Part shown: one piece after another, positions 1 to 5,566 of the stretch
How the letters are laid out: every line of letters starts with the position of its first letter
How positions within the stretch are numbered: position 1 is the first letter of the stretch
From: Rhodobacterales bacterium CG2_30_65_12
GTDB taxonomy: Bacteria > Pseudomonadota > Alphaproteobacteria > Rhodobacterales > Rhodobacteraceae
Assembly: GCA_001873585.1 (NCBI GenBank)
Contig: MNZL01000018.1
Location: 1-8,567 of the forward strand
DNA length: 8,567 bases
Direction of reading: 5' to 3'
The notes under the pieces: generated by a model
Databases searched by the model: none
The model's input: the letters and a program-made list of their open reading frames with translations, nothing else
Told to the model about the DNA's origin: nothing
Position numbers and translations under genes: made by a program

Positions 1-1659
1 GCGGCGGTGGGCGGGGCGGCCCGGGTGGCGATCATCGAGGCCGGGCCGGAGATTGCCGGCAAGACCCCCGAAACCACGCTGCGCCTGCGCGCGGCGATGG
101 CGCGCCTTGGTGTGGCGGTGCACACTGGCGCGCAGGTGGTGCGTATCCACGAAAACGGCGTGGACCTTGCCGACGGCGAAACAATCCGCGCCCGCTTCAT
201 CCTCGGCACTGCGGGGGCCCACGCCCAAGGCTGGCTCGCACAGAGCCCGCTGCCGCTCACCGATGCCGGGTTCATCCGGGTCGACAGCCATTTGCGCGTT
301 GAGGGGCATTGGGATCTGTTCGCGGCGGGCGATTGTGCCCACCTCTCCCATGCACCCCGGCCCAAGGCGGGGGTGTATGCCGTGCGCGAGGCGCCGGTGC
401 TGCTGCACAACCTTGCCGCCGTGCTCACCGGCACGGGGCACACAAAGCCCTACCGGCCGCAGAAGGACTACCTCAAGCTCATCACGCTGGGCGAAAAATC
501 GGCGCTGGCCGAAAAATGGGGGCGCACGGTGTCGGGTCCGGCGCTGTGGCGCTGGAAAAACCGGATCGACACCAAGTTCATGGCAAAGTTCCAGGCCCTG
601 CCGCAGATGGCGCCCGATCCGCTGCCCGCGCAGGTGACCGAAGGCGTCGCGGCCGAGCTGGCCGGCGCGCACAAACCGCTCTGCGCCGGCTGCGGCTCGA
701 AGGTGGGGCCGGGCACGCTCTCGCAGGCGCTTGCGGCACTGCCCAGACCGGGCCGCGCGGACGTGCTCACCGGGCCGGGCGACGACGCCGCCGTGCTGGA
801 GATCGGCGGGCGCAAACAGGTGCTCACCACCGATCACTTGCGCGCCTTTACAGAGGATCCCGCCCTGCTTGCCCGGATCGCCGCCGTGCACGCATTGGGC
901 GACGTTTGGGCGATGGGGGCAAAGCCGCAAGCCGCGCTCGCCAGCGTGATCCTGCCGCGCATGGCCGAAGCCCTGCAGGCGCGCAGCATGGGCGACGTGA
1001 TGCGGGCGGCGGCCGATGTGTTCACCGCCGCCGGGGCCGAGATCGTCGGCGGGCACTCGACCATGGGGGCGGAGATGACGCTGGGCTTCACCGTCACCGG
1101 TCTGCTCGAGGGCGCACCGATCACCACTGCGGGCGCGCGGAGCGGCGACGTGGCGATCCTGACCCGCCCGATCGGCGCGGGCACGCTGCTGGCCGCCGAG
1201 ATGCTGGGCCAGGCCGACGGCCGCGATGTGGCGGCAATGTTCGCCACGATGCAAACGCCGCAGGGCGAGGCGGCGGCGATCCTCGCCCCCCAGGCCCACG
1301 CGATGACCGACGTGACCGGCTTCGGCCTGGCCGGGCACATGCTGGCGATCTGCACCGCCTCCGGCGTGGCCGGCGAGATCACGCTGGACGCCATCCCGCT
1401 CTACGACGGCGCGCTGGCATTGGCCGAGGCCGGGCACCGCTCATCGCTCTGGGAAGCCAACCGCGCCACCGCCCCGGTCGATGACGCAACCGGCGCGCGC
1501 GGCGCGCTGCTGCACGATCCGCAAACGGCGGGCGGGCTGCTCGCCGCGGTGGCCGAAGGCGAGGCGGAGGCGCTGCTCGCGGCTTTGCGCGAAGCCGGGC
1601 ACGCGGCGGCGGTGGTCGGTCGGTTCGTCGCAGGCGCGCCCGGGCTGCGGGCCGTGTAG
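1..1659 (+). CDS. selD: NADH dehydrogenase-like / selenide, water dikinase (SelD) fusion, 5'-truncated by window
   Basis: Makes selenophosphate from selenide and ATP, the selenium donor for selenocysteine and 2-selenouridine. The frame is open from base 1, so the true start is upstream. Bases 1 to ~600 encode the C-terminal part of an FAD/NAD(P)-binding oxidoreductase of the NDH-2/sulfide:quinone reductase type; the FAD-contacting motif LFAAGDCA is at 316-339. From ~660 a full-length SelD of about 340 residues follows. Its active-site loop CAGCGSK (682-702) keeps the catalytic Cys (691-693) and Lys (700-702), while the second Cys of the usual GCGCK motif is Ser. Other SelD signatures are GPGDDAAVL (772-798), the metal-binding TTD ending at 834, GGHS (1048-1059) and HDPQTAGG (1513-1536). 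No in-frame TGA is present, so this is the Cys form, not a selenoprotein. It converges on the helicase gene with a 5-bp gap. The fusion is known in alphaproteobacteria; the role of the oxidoreductase half is unproven. Confidence 0.93.
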   Translation, partial: AAVGGAARVAIIEAGPEIAGKTPETTLRLRAAMARLGVAVHTGAQVVRIHENGVDLADGETIRARFILGTAGAHAQGWLAQSPLPLTDAGFIRVDSHLRVEGHWDLFAAGDCAHLSHAPRPKAGVYAVREAPVLLHNLAAVLTGTGHTKPYRPQKDYLKLITLGEKSALAEKWGRTVSGPALWRWKNRIDTKFMAKFQALPQMAPDPLPAQVTEGVAAELAGAHKPLCAGCGSKVGPGTLSQALAALPRPGRADVLTGPGDDAAVLEIGGRKQVLTTDHLRAFTEDPALLARIAAVHALGDVWAMGAKPQAALASVILPRMAEALQARSMGDVMRAAADVFTAAGAEIVGGHSTMGAEMTLGFTVTGLLEGAPITTAGARSGDVAILTRPIGAGTLLAAEMLGQADGRDVAAMFATMQTPQGEAAAILAPQAHAMTDVTGFGLAGHMLAICTASGVAGEITLDAIPLYDGALALAEAGHRSSLWEANRATAPVDDATGARGALLHDPQTAGGLLAAVAEGEAEALLAALREAGHAAAVVGRFVAGAPGLRAV

Positions 1660-1668
1660 CGCCGCTAC
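1656..1668. repeat. Interrupted palindrome holding both convergent stop codons
   Basis: The sequence GTAGCGCCGCTAC has 6-bp arms around a single C. The TAG of selD (1657-1659) and the TAG of the helicase on the minus strand (1667-1665) both lie in it. There is no T-run on either side, so it is not a classical intrinsic terminator. It may be only a compact way to share stops. Confidence 0.45.
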
Positions 1669-3209
1669 GCCTCCTCGCTCTGGGCTTCCAGCGCCAGTGG
1701 TGCGGCGGCGGTGACAAGATCGGCGGTGCCCAAGCTTTTCTGAGGCCGCGCCAATGCATAGCGCGTGACCCAGTGCAGCCGCGTCTCGGCCCGGGTGATG
1801 GCCACGTAAGCCAGCCGCTTCCACAGTGGAATGCCCGCCTCCACCCGCCCGGCGCGGGCTGCAGCGCAAACGTCGGGAGCAAACAGCTGCACCTCGGGCC
1901 ACTGGCTGCCCTGCGCCTTGTGGATCGTCACCGCCGCCCCGTGCAGAAAGGCCGCCCCCATGGTGGCGGCAAAGGGGATGAACGGCTCTTCCTCACCCGG
2001 CTTTTCGATCTTGACGATCGAGGCCACCGAGATCCGCGGATCTTCCGCGCCGACAACGTGCAGCCGCGAAAATCCGGGCTTGCCCCCAGGGCCGAGGTAG
2101 ACCACCTGCGCGCCCTTGATCAGCCCCTTGGCTTCAAGCTCGATCCGCCGCTTGCGATGCTTCAAGGGCAGCTCGATCCCGTCGCAAATGAGTGGCTCAC
2201 CGGGCAACAATTCATACTCCGGCGCGCCCTGAGCCGCCCGGAAGGCCGAAATCAGCCGGATTCGGGTGACATTGCGCCAGACCAGCACCGGCGAGCGCGC
2301 CATCAGATCGGCGTTTACCCGGGGCGCCACCACCACCCTGTCGTCATCGCGCGCGGCAGTTTCGATCATCCGCTCAAACGCCTCGAAGGTGAGGCTGGCA
2401 TCGCCCAGCGCATGAGCGAGATCAAGGATCGGGCTGTCGGTTTCCTGCCGGTGGATGCGGTGGAGCACGCAGGTGCGCGGCGCCGGCAATCGGTCGAACA
2501 CCATCTCGCCAGACTGGCCCACGGGGGCAAGCTGCGCCGGGTCGCCAAACAGCACCAGCGTGGGGAAAATCTCCTTCAGGTCATCAAGCTGCTTTTGGTC
2601 GAGCATCGAGCTTTCGTCGACAAAGCCGATGTCGAGCGGATCGTCACGCCGCTTCCAGCCGGCGATGAAATCCGAGCCGCGCAGCCCCGCCGCTGCCAGT
2701 GCGCCGGGGATCGACTTGTGGGTCTGGTAGAAGGTGTGCGCCCGCGCCAGCGCCAACTCGGTCAGCCCCACGATTTGCGGCTTTTCCCCCTGCCCCGCGA
2801 GCCAGTCCGCCAGCGCCTCGAACTCGGGCGCATAGACGGGGGTGTAAAGGATGCGGTGTATTGTCGTCGCCGGCACGCCGCGCGCGCGCAACACACTGGC
2901 GGCCTTGTTGGTGGGGGCGAGAATGGCCAGCGTGCGGCGCTCCTTGCGGCGCTTGCCCTCCCAATCGCCCGAAACGGTCTCCACACCCGCCTCGGTCAAG
3001 GCCCCCGCGAGCGCGGCAAGCAGCATGGTCTTGCCCGAGCCGGCCTTGCCGACCACGGCCATCACCTGCTCGCCGCCCTTGCCCGCCGGCAGGGTAGAGC
3101 CCTCGTCGATATCCACACCCGCGCCGCGCAGCATCTCGGCCAGGCGGTCGTGGGCCTCGGCCTGATCTTGGGAAAAGGTAAGCGCTGGCAGGGTCATGGC
3201 CGCGACCAT
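1665..3209 (-). CDS. RecD/UvrD-type ATP-dependent DNA helicase (superfamily 1)
   Basis: A 514-residue cytoplasmic DNA helicase-like ATPase. Motifs in order: Walker A GKAGSGKT (residues 54-61); motif Ia APTNKAASVLRARG with TTIHRI (98-120); Walker B FVDESSM (196-202); motif III GDPAQLAPVG (222-231); RIHRQ (251-255); a UvrD_C_2-type VTIHKAQGSQ (about 427-436); and motif VI-like YVAITRAETR (about 468-477). This is the RecD-like/ExoV layout without a RecB or RecC partner nearby, so it is probably a stand-alone helicase in repair or replication restart; the substrate is not deducible. Two ATG starts are possible. Met1 at 3209 has a GGGA only 1 nt upstream. Met5 at 3197 begins MTLPAL and has the same GGGA 13 nt upstream, giving 510 residues. 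Neither Shine-Dalgarno is strong. The gene is divergent from the ligA remnant (62-bp gap) and convergent with selD. Confidence 0.85.
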   Translation of the reverse strand: MVAAMTLPALTFSQDQAEAHDRLAEMLRGAGVDIDEGSTLPAGKGGEQVMAVVGKAGSGKTMLLAALAGALTEAGVETVSGDWEGKRRKERRTLAILAPTNKAASVLRARGVPATTIHRILYTPVYAPEFEALADWLAGQGEKPQIVGLTELALARAHTFYQTHKSIPGALAAAGLRGSDFIAGWKRRDDPLDIGFVDESSMLDQKQLDDLKEIFPTLVLFGDPAQLAPVGQSGEMVFDRLPAPRTCVLHRIHRQETDSPILDLAHALGDASLTFEAFERMIETAARDDDRVVVAPRVNADLMARSPVLVWRNVTRIRLISAFRAAQGAPEYELLPGEPLICDGIELPLKHRKRRIELEAKGLIKGAQVVYLGPGGKPGFSRLHVVGAEDPRISVASIVKIEKPGEEEPFIPFAATMGAAFLHGAAVTIHKAQGSQWPEVQLFAPDVCAAARAGRVEAGIPLWKRLAYVAITRAETRLHWVTRYALARPQKSLGTADLVTAAAPLALEAQSEEA

Positions 3210-3225
3210 ATCCCGTGGTGGGAAC

Positions 3226-3271
3226 GGGGAAAACCCGCCCCTCTTCTTTGGCCCAAAAATACCTCGGGGGT
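3226..3271. repeat. Intergenic repeat-like sequence between helicase and ligA remnant
   Basis: This gap contains CTTTGGCCCAAAAATACC (3246-3263) followed by CTCGGGGG. From memory, sequences of this shape (GGCCCAAAAATAC plus a C-then-G-rich tract) recur in many intergenic spacers of Rhodobacteraceae. Only one copy lies in the window, so repetitiveness cannot be shown here. It leaves no good ribosome binding site for the ligA remnant, and it could also hold the divergent promoters. Confidence 0.3.
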
Positions 3272-3597
3272 GTGACGCAGAAGAGCTACGACGCCATCCC
3301 CGGCACCTTCCTTTTCGATGCCGACCGCACGCGCGCGGGCTACTGGCTCAACCAGTTCTGCATCTCGCTGCGCCTTGTCGACAACCGCGCGGCGATGAAG
3401 GCCGATGCCGCGGCCCAAATGGCGAAGTTCGTCATGAGCGAGGCGCAAAAGCAGGCGGCGCGCGATCACGACTGGAACCGTTTGCTGGAGCCTTGCGGCA
3501 CCATCTACGACACCTCGAAACGCGCGGCCTTCGACGGTATCGTGTTTCAGGATCTCGCCACGATGATGCGCCACATGAGCCGCGAGGATTGGGCAGG
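3272..3597 (+). pseudogene. ligA: Protocatechuate 4,5-dioxygenase alpha subunit (LigA family), 3'-truncated remnant
   Basis: LigA is the small subunit of the extradiol enzyme LigAB that opens protocatechuate between C4 and C5. A GTG at 3272 opens a frame starting MTQKSYDAIPGTFLFDADRT, then RAGYWLNQFCISL, a DNRAAMKAD segment, ARDHDWNRL and FDGIVFQDLATMMRHMSRED. This matches the LigA/PmdA pattern (PGT.IFDA, R.GYWLNQFC.SL, NR..FKAD, ARD.N, DG.SFQ) in order. Family members are about 120-140 residues and end in a Gly-rich SPEGN-type tail. Here the match stops near Trp-Ala (3590-3595), after 108-109 codons, and the good coding frame (high GC at third positions) jumps to the -1 frame at the T-run 3598-3602. 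From there the translation resembles LigC. I therefore see a truncation by a deletion junction rather than a working gene. No LigB gene is present in the window. The start is chosen by family length; its ribosome binding site is poor. Confidence 0.7.
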
Positions 3598-3665
3598 TTT
3601 TTCCGCTACATCTGCGACAATGGCACCTGCATCGCCCGCTGGTGTTTCCAACCTGACAGATGGTT

Positions 3666-3807
3666 GCCGCGCATCGCCGGGCCGCGGTGCGGCGATCCGA
3701 GCGCTGTGCAGTAGCGCTTTTTTTCAGCCATGCCCGCACGCCATCGCAGCGGCGCGCCGAGCCCGGCCAGATCGCCGTGCCGTGGGGGCGGCCCGGCGAT
3801 GCGCGGC
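3666..3807. repeat. Perfect 20-bp inverted repeat nested in the element
   Basis: GCCGCGCATCGCCGGGCCGC at 3666-3685 is matched exactly by its reverse complement at 3788-3807, with a 102-nt spacer. GGCGATC follows the left arm, and a related GGCGATCT lies just beyond the right arm when that side is read on the minus strand, so the symmetry may extend imperfectly. This is well beyond chance for a window of this size, even at high GC. Confidence 0.8.
3700..3724 (+). terminator. Intrinsic terminator inside the inserted element
   Basis: AGCGCT (3700-3705), a 7-nt loop, AGCGCT (3713-3718) and a run of seven T (3718-3724) form a rho-independent terminator for + strand transcription. It would stop transcription entering from the ligA remnant, or end a short transcript starting within the element. 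The minus strand has no matching T-run. Confidence 0.7.
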
Positions 3808-5382
3808 GGCCTGCGGCCGCTGTTTCGCGCCGGGCGCTCGGGGCAATCGTTCCCTTTCGGGCAGCTTTTGTCGGGTGGGGAACACGAGGATGATCTGTTT
3901 GACGGCCGCGACACCCAGATCGACCTCACCGGCGGCGCGGTCTCGACCAACGGGATCGAACGCATTGACCGCAAGTTTGTCGCCGCAATCCGCGCGGGGC
4001 GCGAGCCCAACGGCGCGGTGGCGCAGGTTCTGCCGGCGATGGAAACGCTCGACCGGATCGAGAGGGGCTTTCAGATCTGATCCATCGGCGACCCGCACGC
4101 GACGGCGCCGCGCCTGGGCGTGGCCCTCCTGACGAATGAGGATGGCGCGGAAATCGTTCACATTGGTGCCGGTGGGGCCGGGCGTGAACAGATCGCCAAG
4201 CGCGGCAAAGGCAGTGAAGGCGTCATTGTCGGCGAGTAGCGCCGCAGGGTCGTGGCCAAAGGCGCGCAGCCGCGTAGCGCTCATGCCATCGGCAAAGGCA
4301 CCCGCGTTGTTTTCGCTGCCGTCAATCCCGTCGGTATCAGCGGCCAGCGCGGCGATGTCCAACCCCTCGATCCCGAGAGCAAGGGCGAGGAGAAACTCGC
4401 TGTTGCGCCCGCCCTTGCCCTGCCCCTTGAGCGTTACCGTGGTTTCACCGCCGGAAAGCAGCACCACCGGCGGCGCGAAAGGGCGGGTGCGCGTGGCTAC
4501 CTCGCGCGCGATCGCGGCATGCACCTTGGCCACCTCCCGCGCCTCGCCCTCGATCGCATCCGACAGGATCGCTGCCGCCACGCCCTCGGCCTTGGCCACC
4601 CGCGCCGCGGCGTCCAGCGAGCAGGCGGCCGAGGCTATCACGGACACGGTGTTGGCGGCGAAGGCCGGATCTTGCGGGTCTGGCGCCGGGGTGCGGGCGA
4701 TGTGGGCGCGGACTGGCGCGGGCAGGTCGATACCATAATCGCGGATCGCTGCGAGCGCTGCCTGCCGGCCCGTCGCATCCGCCACGGTGGGCCCGGAGGC
4801 CACTTGCGCCGGGTCGTCGCCCGGCACGTCAGACACGATCAGCGTGGCCACCCGTGCCGGATGTGCCGCTTGGGCAAGCCGCCCGCCCTTCACGCCGGAA
4901 AAGTGCTTGCGGATCGCGTTCATCGCCGAAATCGGCGCGCCGGAGGCAAGGAGTGTGGCGTTCAGCGCCTGTTCATCGGCCAGCGTGAAGCCATCGGGCG
5001 GGCATGGCAGCAGCGCCGAGCCGCCACCGGTGACGAGCGCCACGACAAGATCGTCTTCAGTCAGCCCCGAGACGGCGGCGAAGAGCGCCCGCGTTGCCGC
5101 GAGCCCAGCCGCATCGGGCACCGGATGCGCCGCTTCGAGCACCTTCACAGCCCGTGTGGCGCAGCCGTAGCCGTAGCGGGTGACCACGACGCCCTCGACC
5201 GGATGCCCCCAGGCGTTTTCGAACGCGGCGGCAAGCTGCGCCGCGCCCTTGCCCGCGCCGATCACCACGGTGCGGCCCTTGGGGCGCGCGGGAAGATGGC
5301 CCACAAGCGCGGTCGCCGGATCGGCGGCAGCGATGGCCGCAGCGAACAGGCGGGAGAGAAAAGCGCGGTCGGAGTCTTGCAT
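3724..5382 (-). CDS. gckA: Glycerate 2-kinase, MOFRL family, with abnormal C-terminal read-through extension
   Basis: Phosphorylates D-glycerate, a step in the serine cycle and in glyoxylate/tartrate use; relatives are often mislabelled hydroxypyruvate reductase TtuD. The ATG at 5382 (MQDSDRAFLS) is chosen because the family begins about here. The longer frame to 5463 would start with TTG. Family motifs, numbered from this Met: IGAGKGAAQLA (41-51), TGGGSALL (118-125), RKHFSGVKGGRLA (158-170), SDVPGDDP (184-191), SGPT (196-199); then in the MOFRL domain LSGGETTVTL, GGRNSEFLLALAL, DTDGIDG, TPGPTGTNVND and FRAILI. The conserved part ends at 4135, giving 416 residues, normal for the family. The frame then runs on for 136 low-complexity Arg/Ala-rich codons, antisense to the ligC remnant and through the inserted element, to a TGA at 3726-3724. 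That tail is probably not native: either the original stop was lost or a small indel shifted the frame. Activity may be retained since all motifs are present. A weak GGGGA lies 12-16 nt before the ATG. Confidence 0.85.
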   Translation of the reverse strand: MQDSDRAFLSRLFAAAIAAADPATALVGHLPARPKGRTVVIGAGKGAAQLAAAFENAWGHPVEGVVVTRYGYGCATRAVKVLEAAHPVPDAAGLAATRALFAAVSGLTEDDLVVALVTGGGSALLPCPPDGFTLADEQALNATLLASGAPISAMNAIRKHFSGVKGGRLAQAAHPARVATLIVSDVPGDDPAQVASGPTVADATGRQAALAAIRDYGIDLPAPVRAHIARTPAPDPQDPAFAANTVSVIASAACSLDAAARVAKAEGVAAAILSDAIEGEAREVAKVHAAIAREVATRTRPFAPPVVLLSGGETTVTLKGQGKGGRNSEFLLALALGIEGLDIAALAADTDGIDGSENNAGAFADGMSATRLRAFGHDPAALLADNDAFTAFAALGDLFTPGPTGTNVNDFRAILIRQEGHAQARRRRVRVADGSDLKAPLDPVERFHRRQNLRHRAVGLAPRADCGDKLAVNAFDPVGRDRAAGEVDLGVAAVKQIILVFPTRQKLPERERLPRAPGAKQRPQAAAHRRAAPTARRSGRARRAAAMACGHG

Positions 5383-5383
5383 G

Positions 5384-5491
5384 GCGTTACCGGTTTCCCC
5401 GCTTCGGGCGCGCCGAGTGTGGCGATCGCTGGCGTTACCCGCCCTGCGGCGTGGCGTATTCAACCATTTGCATAACCGGTTTTCCGCTTCT
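5384..5491. repeat. Imperfect direct repeat in the gckA upstream region
   Basis: TTACCGGTTTCCCCGCTTC (5387-5405) and TAACCGGTTTTCCGCTTC (5473-5490) are near-copies about 86 bp apart, both containing ACCGGTTT and CGCTTC. They lie between the gckA start and the rhodanese gene. They could be two operator half-regions for gckA or chance; no regulator can be named. Confidence 0.3.
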
Positions 5492-5506
5492 TTCGGAGCG
5501 CGTCAA
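5478..5506 (-). promoter_or_regulatory. Possible gckA promoter (-35 TTGACG)
   Basis: On the minus strand a good -35 box TTGACG (5506-5501) lies 119 nt before the gckA ATG, preceded by CCC. At 17-nt spacing the -10 would be AAAACC (5483-5478), a poor match, so this is only a candidate. No other convincing promoter is seen in the 184-bp gap between the rhodanese stop and gckA. Confidence 0.2.
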
Positions 5507-5566
5507 GGGCATTTCAGGTTGTCCCAAGAGGCAAAACCTCGCCCGGTGGCAGCGCTGGCGCCGCGC

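Larger units (their letters stand above)
3642..3885. mobile_element. Small non-autonomous inverted-repeat element (MITE-like) inside ligC remnant
   Basis: The left end GTGTTTCCAACCTGACA (3642-3658) and the reverse complement of the right end, GTGTTCCCCACCCGACA (3869-3885), agree at 14 of 17 positions. The element sits exactly where LigC homology is interrupted, between IAR and DDLFDG. It is 244 bp, has no convincing ORF or transposase, and contains a second inverted repeat and a + strand terminator. I see no clear target-site duplication (left flank GCTG, right flank GAGG), so the exact ends are uncertain by a few bases. The parent transposon family cannot be named from the sequence. It could also be the remnant of a larger insertion sequence after internal deletion. 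Confidence 0.55.
3598..4080 (+). pseudogene. ligC: LigC-like 4-carboxy-2-hydroxymuconate-6-semialdehyde dehydrogenase, C-terminal remnant (interrupted)
   Basis: LigC, a Gfo/Idh/MocA-family NAD(P)-dependent enzyme, oxidises the ring-cleavage product made by LigAB. Two pieces in the same frame are visible. Piece one (3598-3641) reads FFRYICDNGTCIAR. Piece two (about 3886-4080) reads EDDLFDGRDTQIDLTGGAVS, then TNGIERIDRKFVAAI, RAGREPNGAVAQVLP, AMETLDRIE and a TGA stop. As I recall LigC, its C-terminus has FFRYICDNGT followed directly by IARYDDL, then SMNGIELQDREF and AIREGREPNSSVA, so the two pieces should be contiguous. Between them lies a ~244-bp inverted-repeat element. Third positions are strongly G/C in this frame in both pieces. 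The N-terminal ~230 residues with the nucleotide-binding domain are absent. The fragment cannot encode an active enzyme. The family assignment is solid; LigC specifically is supported by the adjacent LigA. Confidence 0.7.

Noticed and set aside
682..702. Selenocysteine (UGA) in the SelD active site
   Set aside because: The codon at the catalytic position (691-693) is TGC and there is no in-frame TGA, so this is the Cys form.
3215..3271. Earlier GTG start for the ligA remnant
   Set aside because: It would add 19 residues encoded by the spacer repeat with no family match; LigA proteins begin only a few residues before the PGT motif.
1773..3275. 500-codon + strand open frame opposite the helicase gene
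   Set aside because: Antisense shadow of a high-GC gene; no recognisable domain, while the minus frame carries all helicase motifs.
3596..3604. Programmed -1 ribosomal frameshift at the five-T run at the end of ligA
   Set aside because: The downstream frame resembles LigC, not the LigA C-terminus, so a gene-gene junction explains the frame change. The site also lacks a proper slippery heptamer.
3869..3885. CRISPR repeat (right end reads GTGTTCCCCAC on the minus strand, like type I-E repeats)
   Set aside because: It occurs once, with no spacers, and pairs with an inverted partner at 3642-3658, so it is a terminal inverted repeat.
5383..5463. Longer N-terminus of glycerate kinase from a TTG at 5463
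   Set aside because: The extra 27 Arg-rich residues do not resemble the family, and the ATG at 5382 fits the usual start.
4252..5475. 407-codon + strand open frame opposite gckA
   Set aside because: Antisense shadow; Arg/Gly-rich with no family signature.
5383..5566. HigB toxin partner next to the rhodanese-HigA gene
   Set aside because: No frame on either strand in the flanking gaps (5383-5566, 6218-6434) is long enough or resembles a HigB/RelE toxin.
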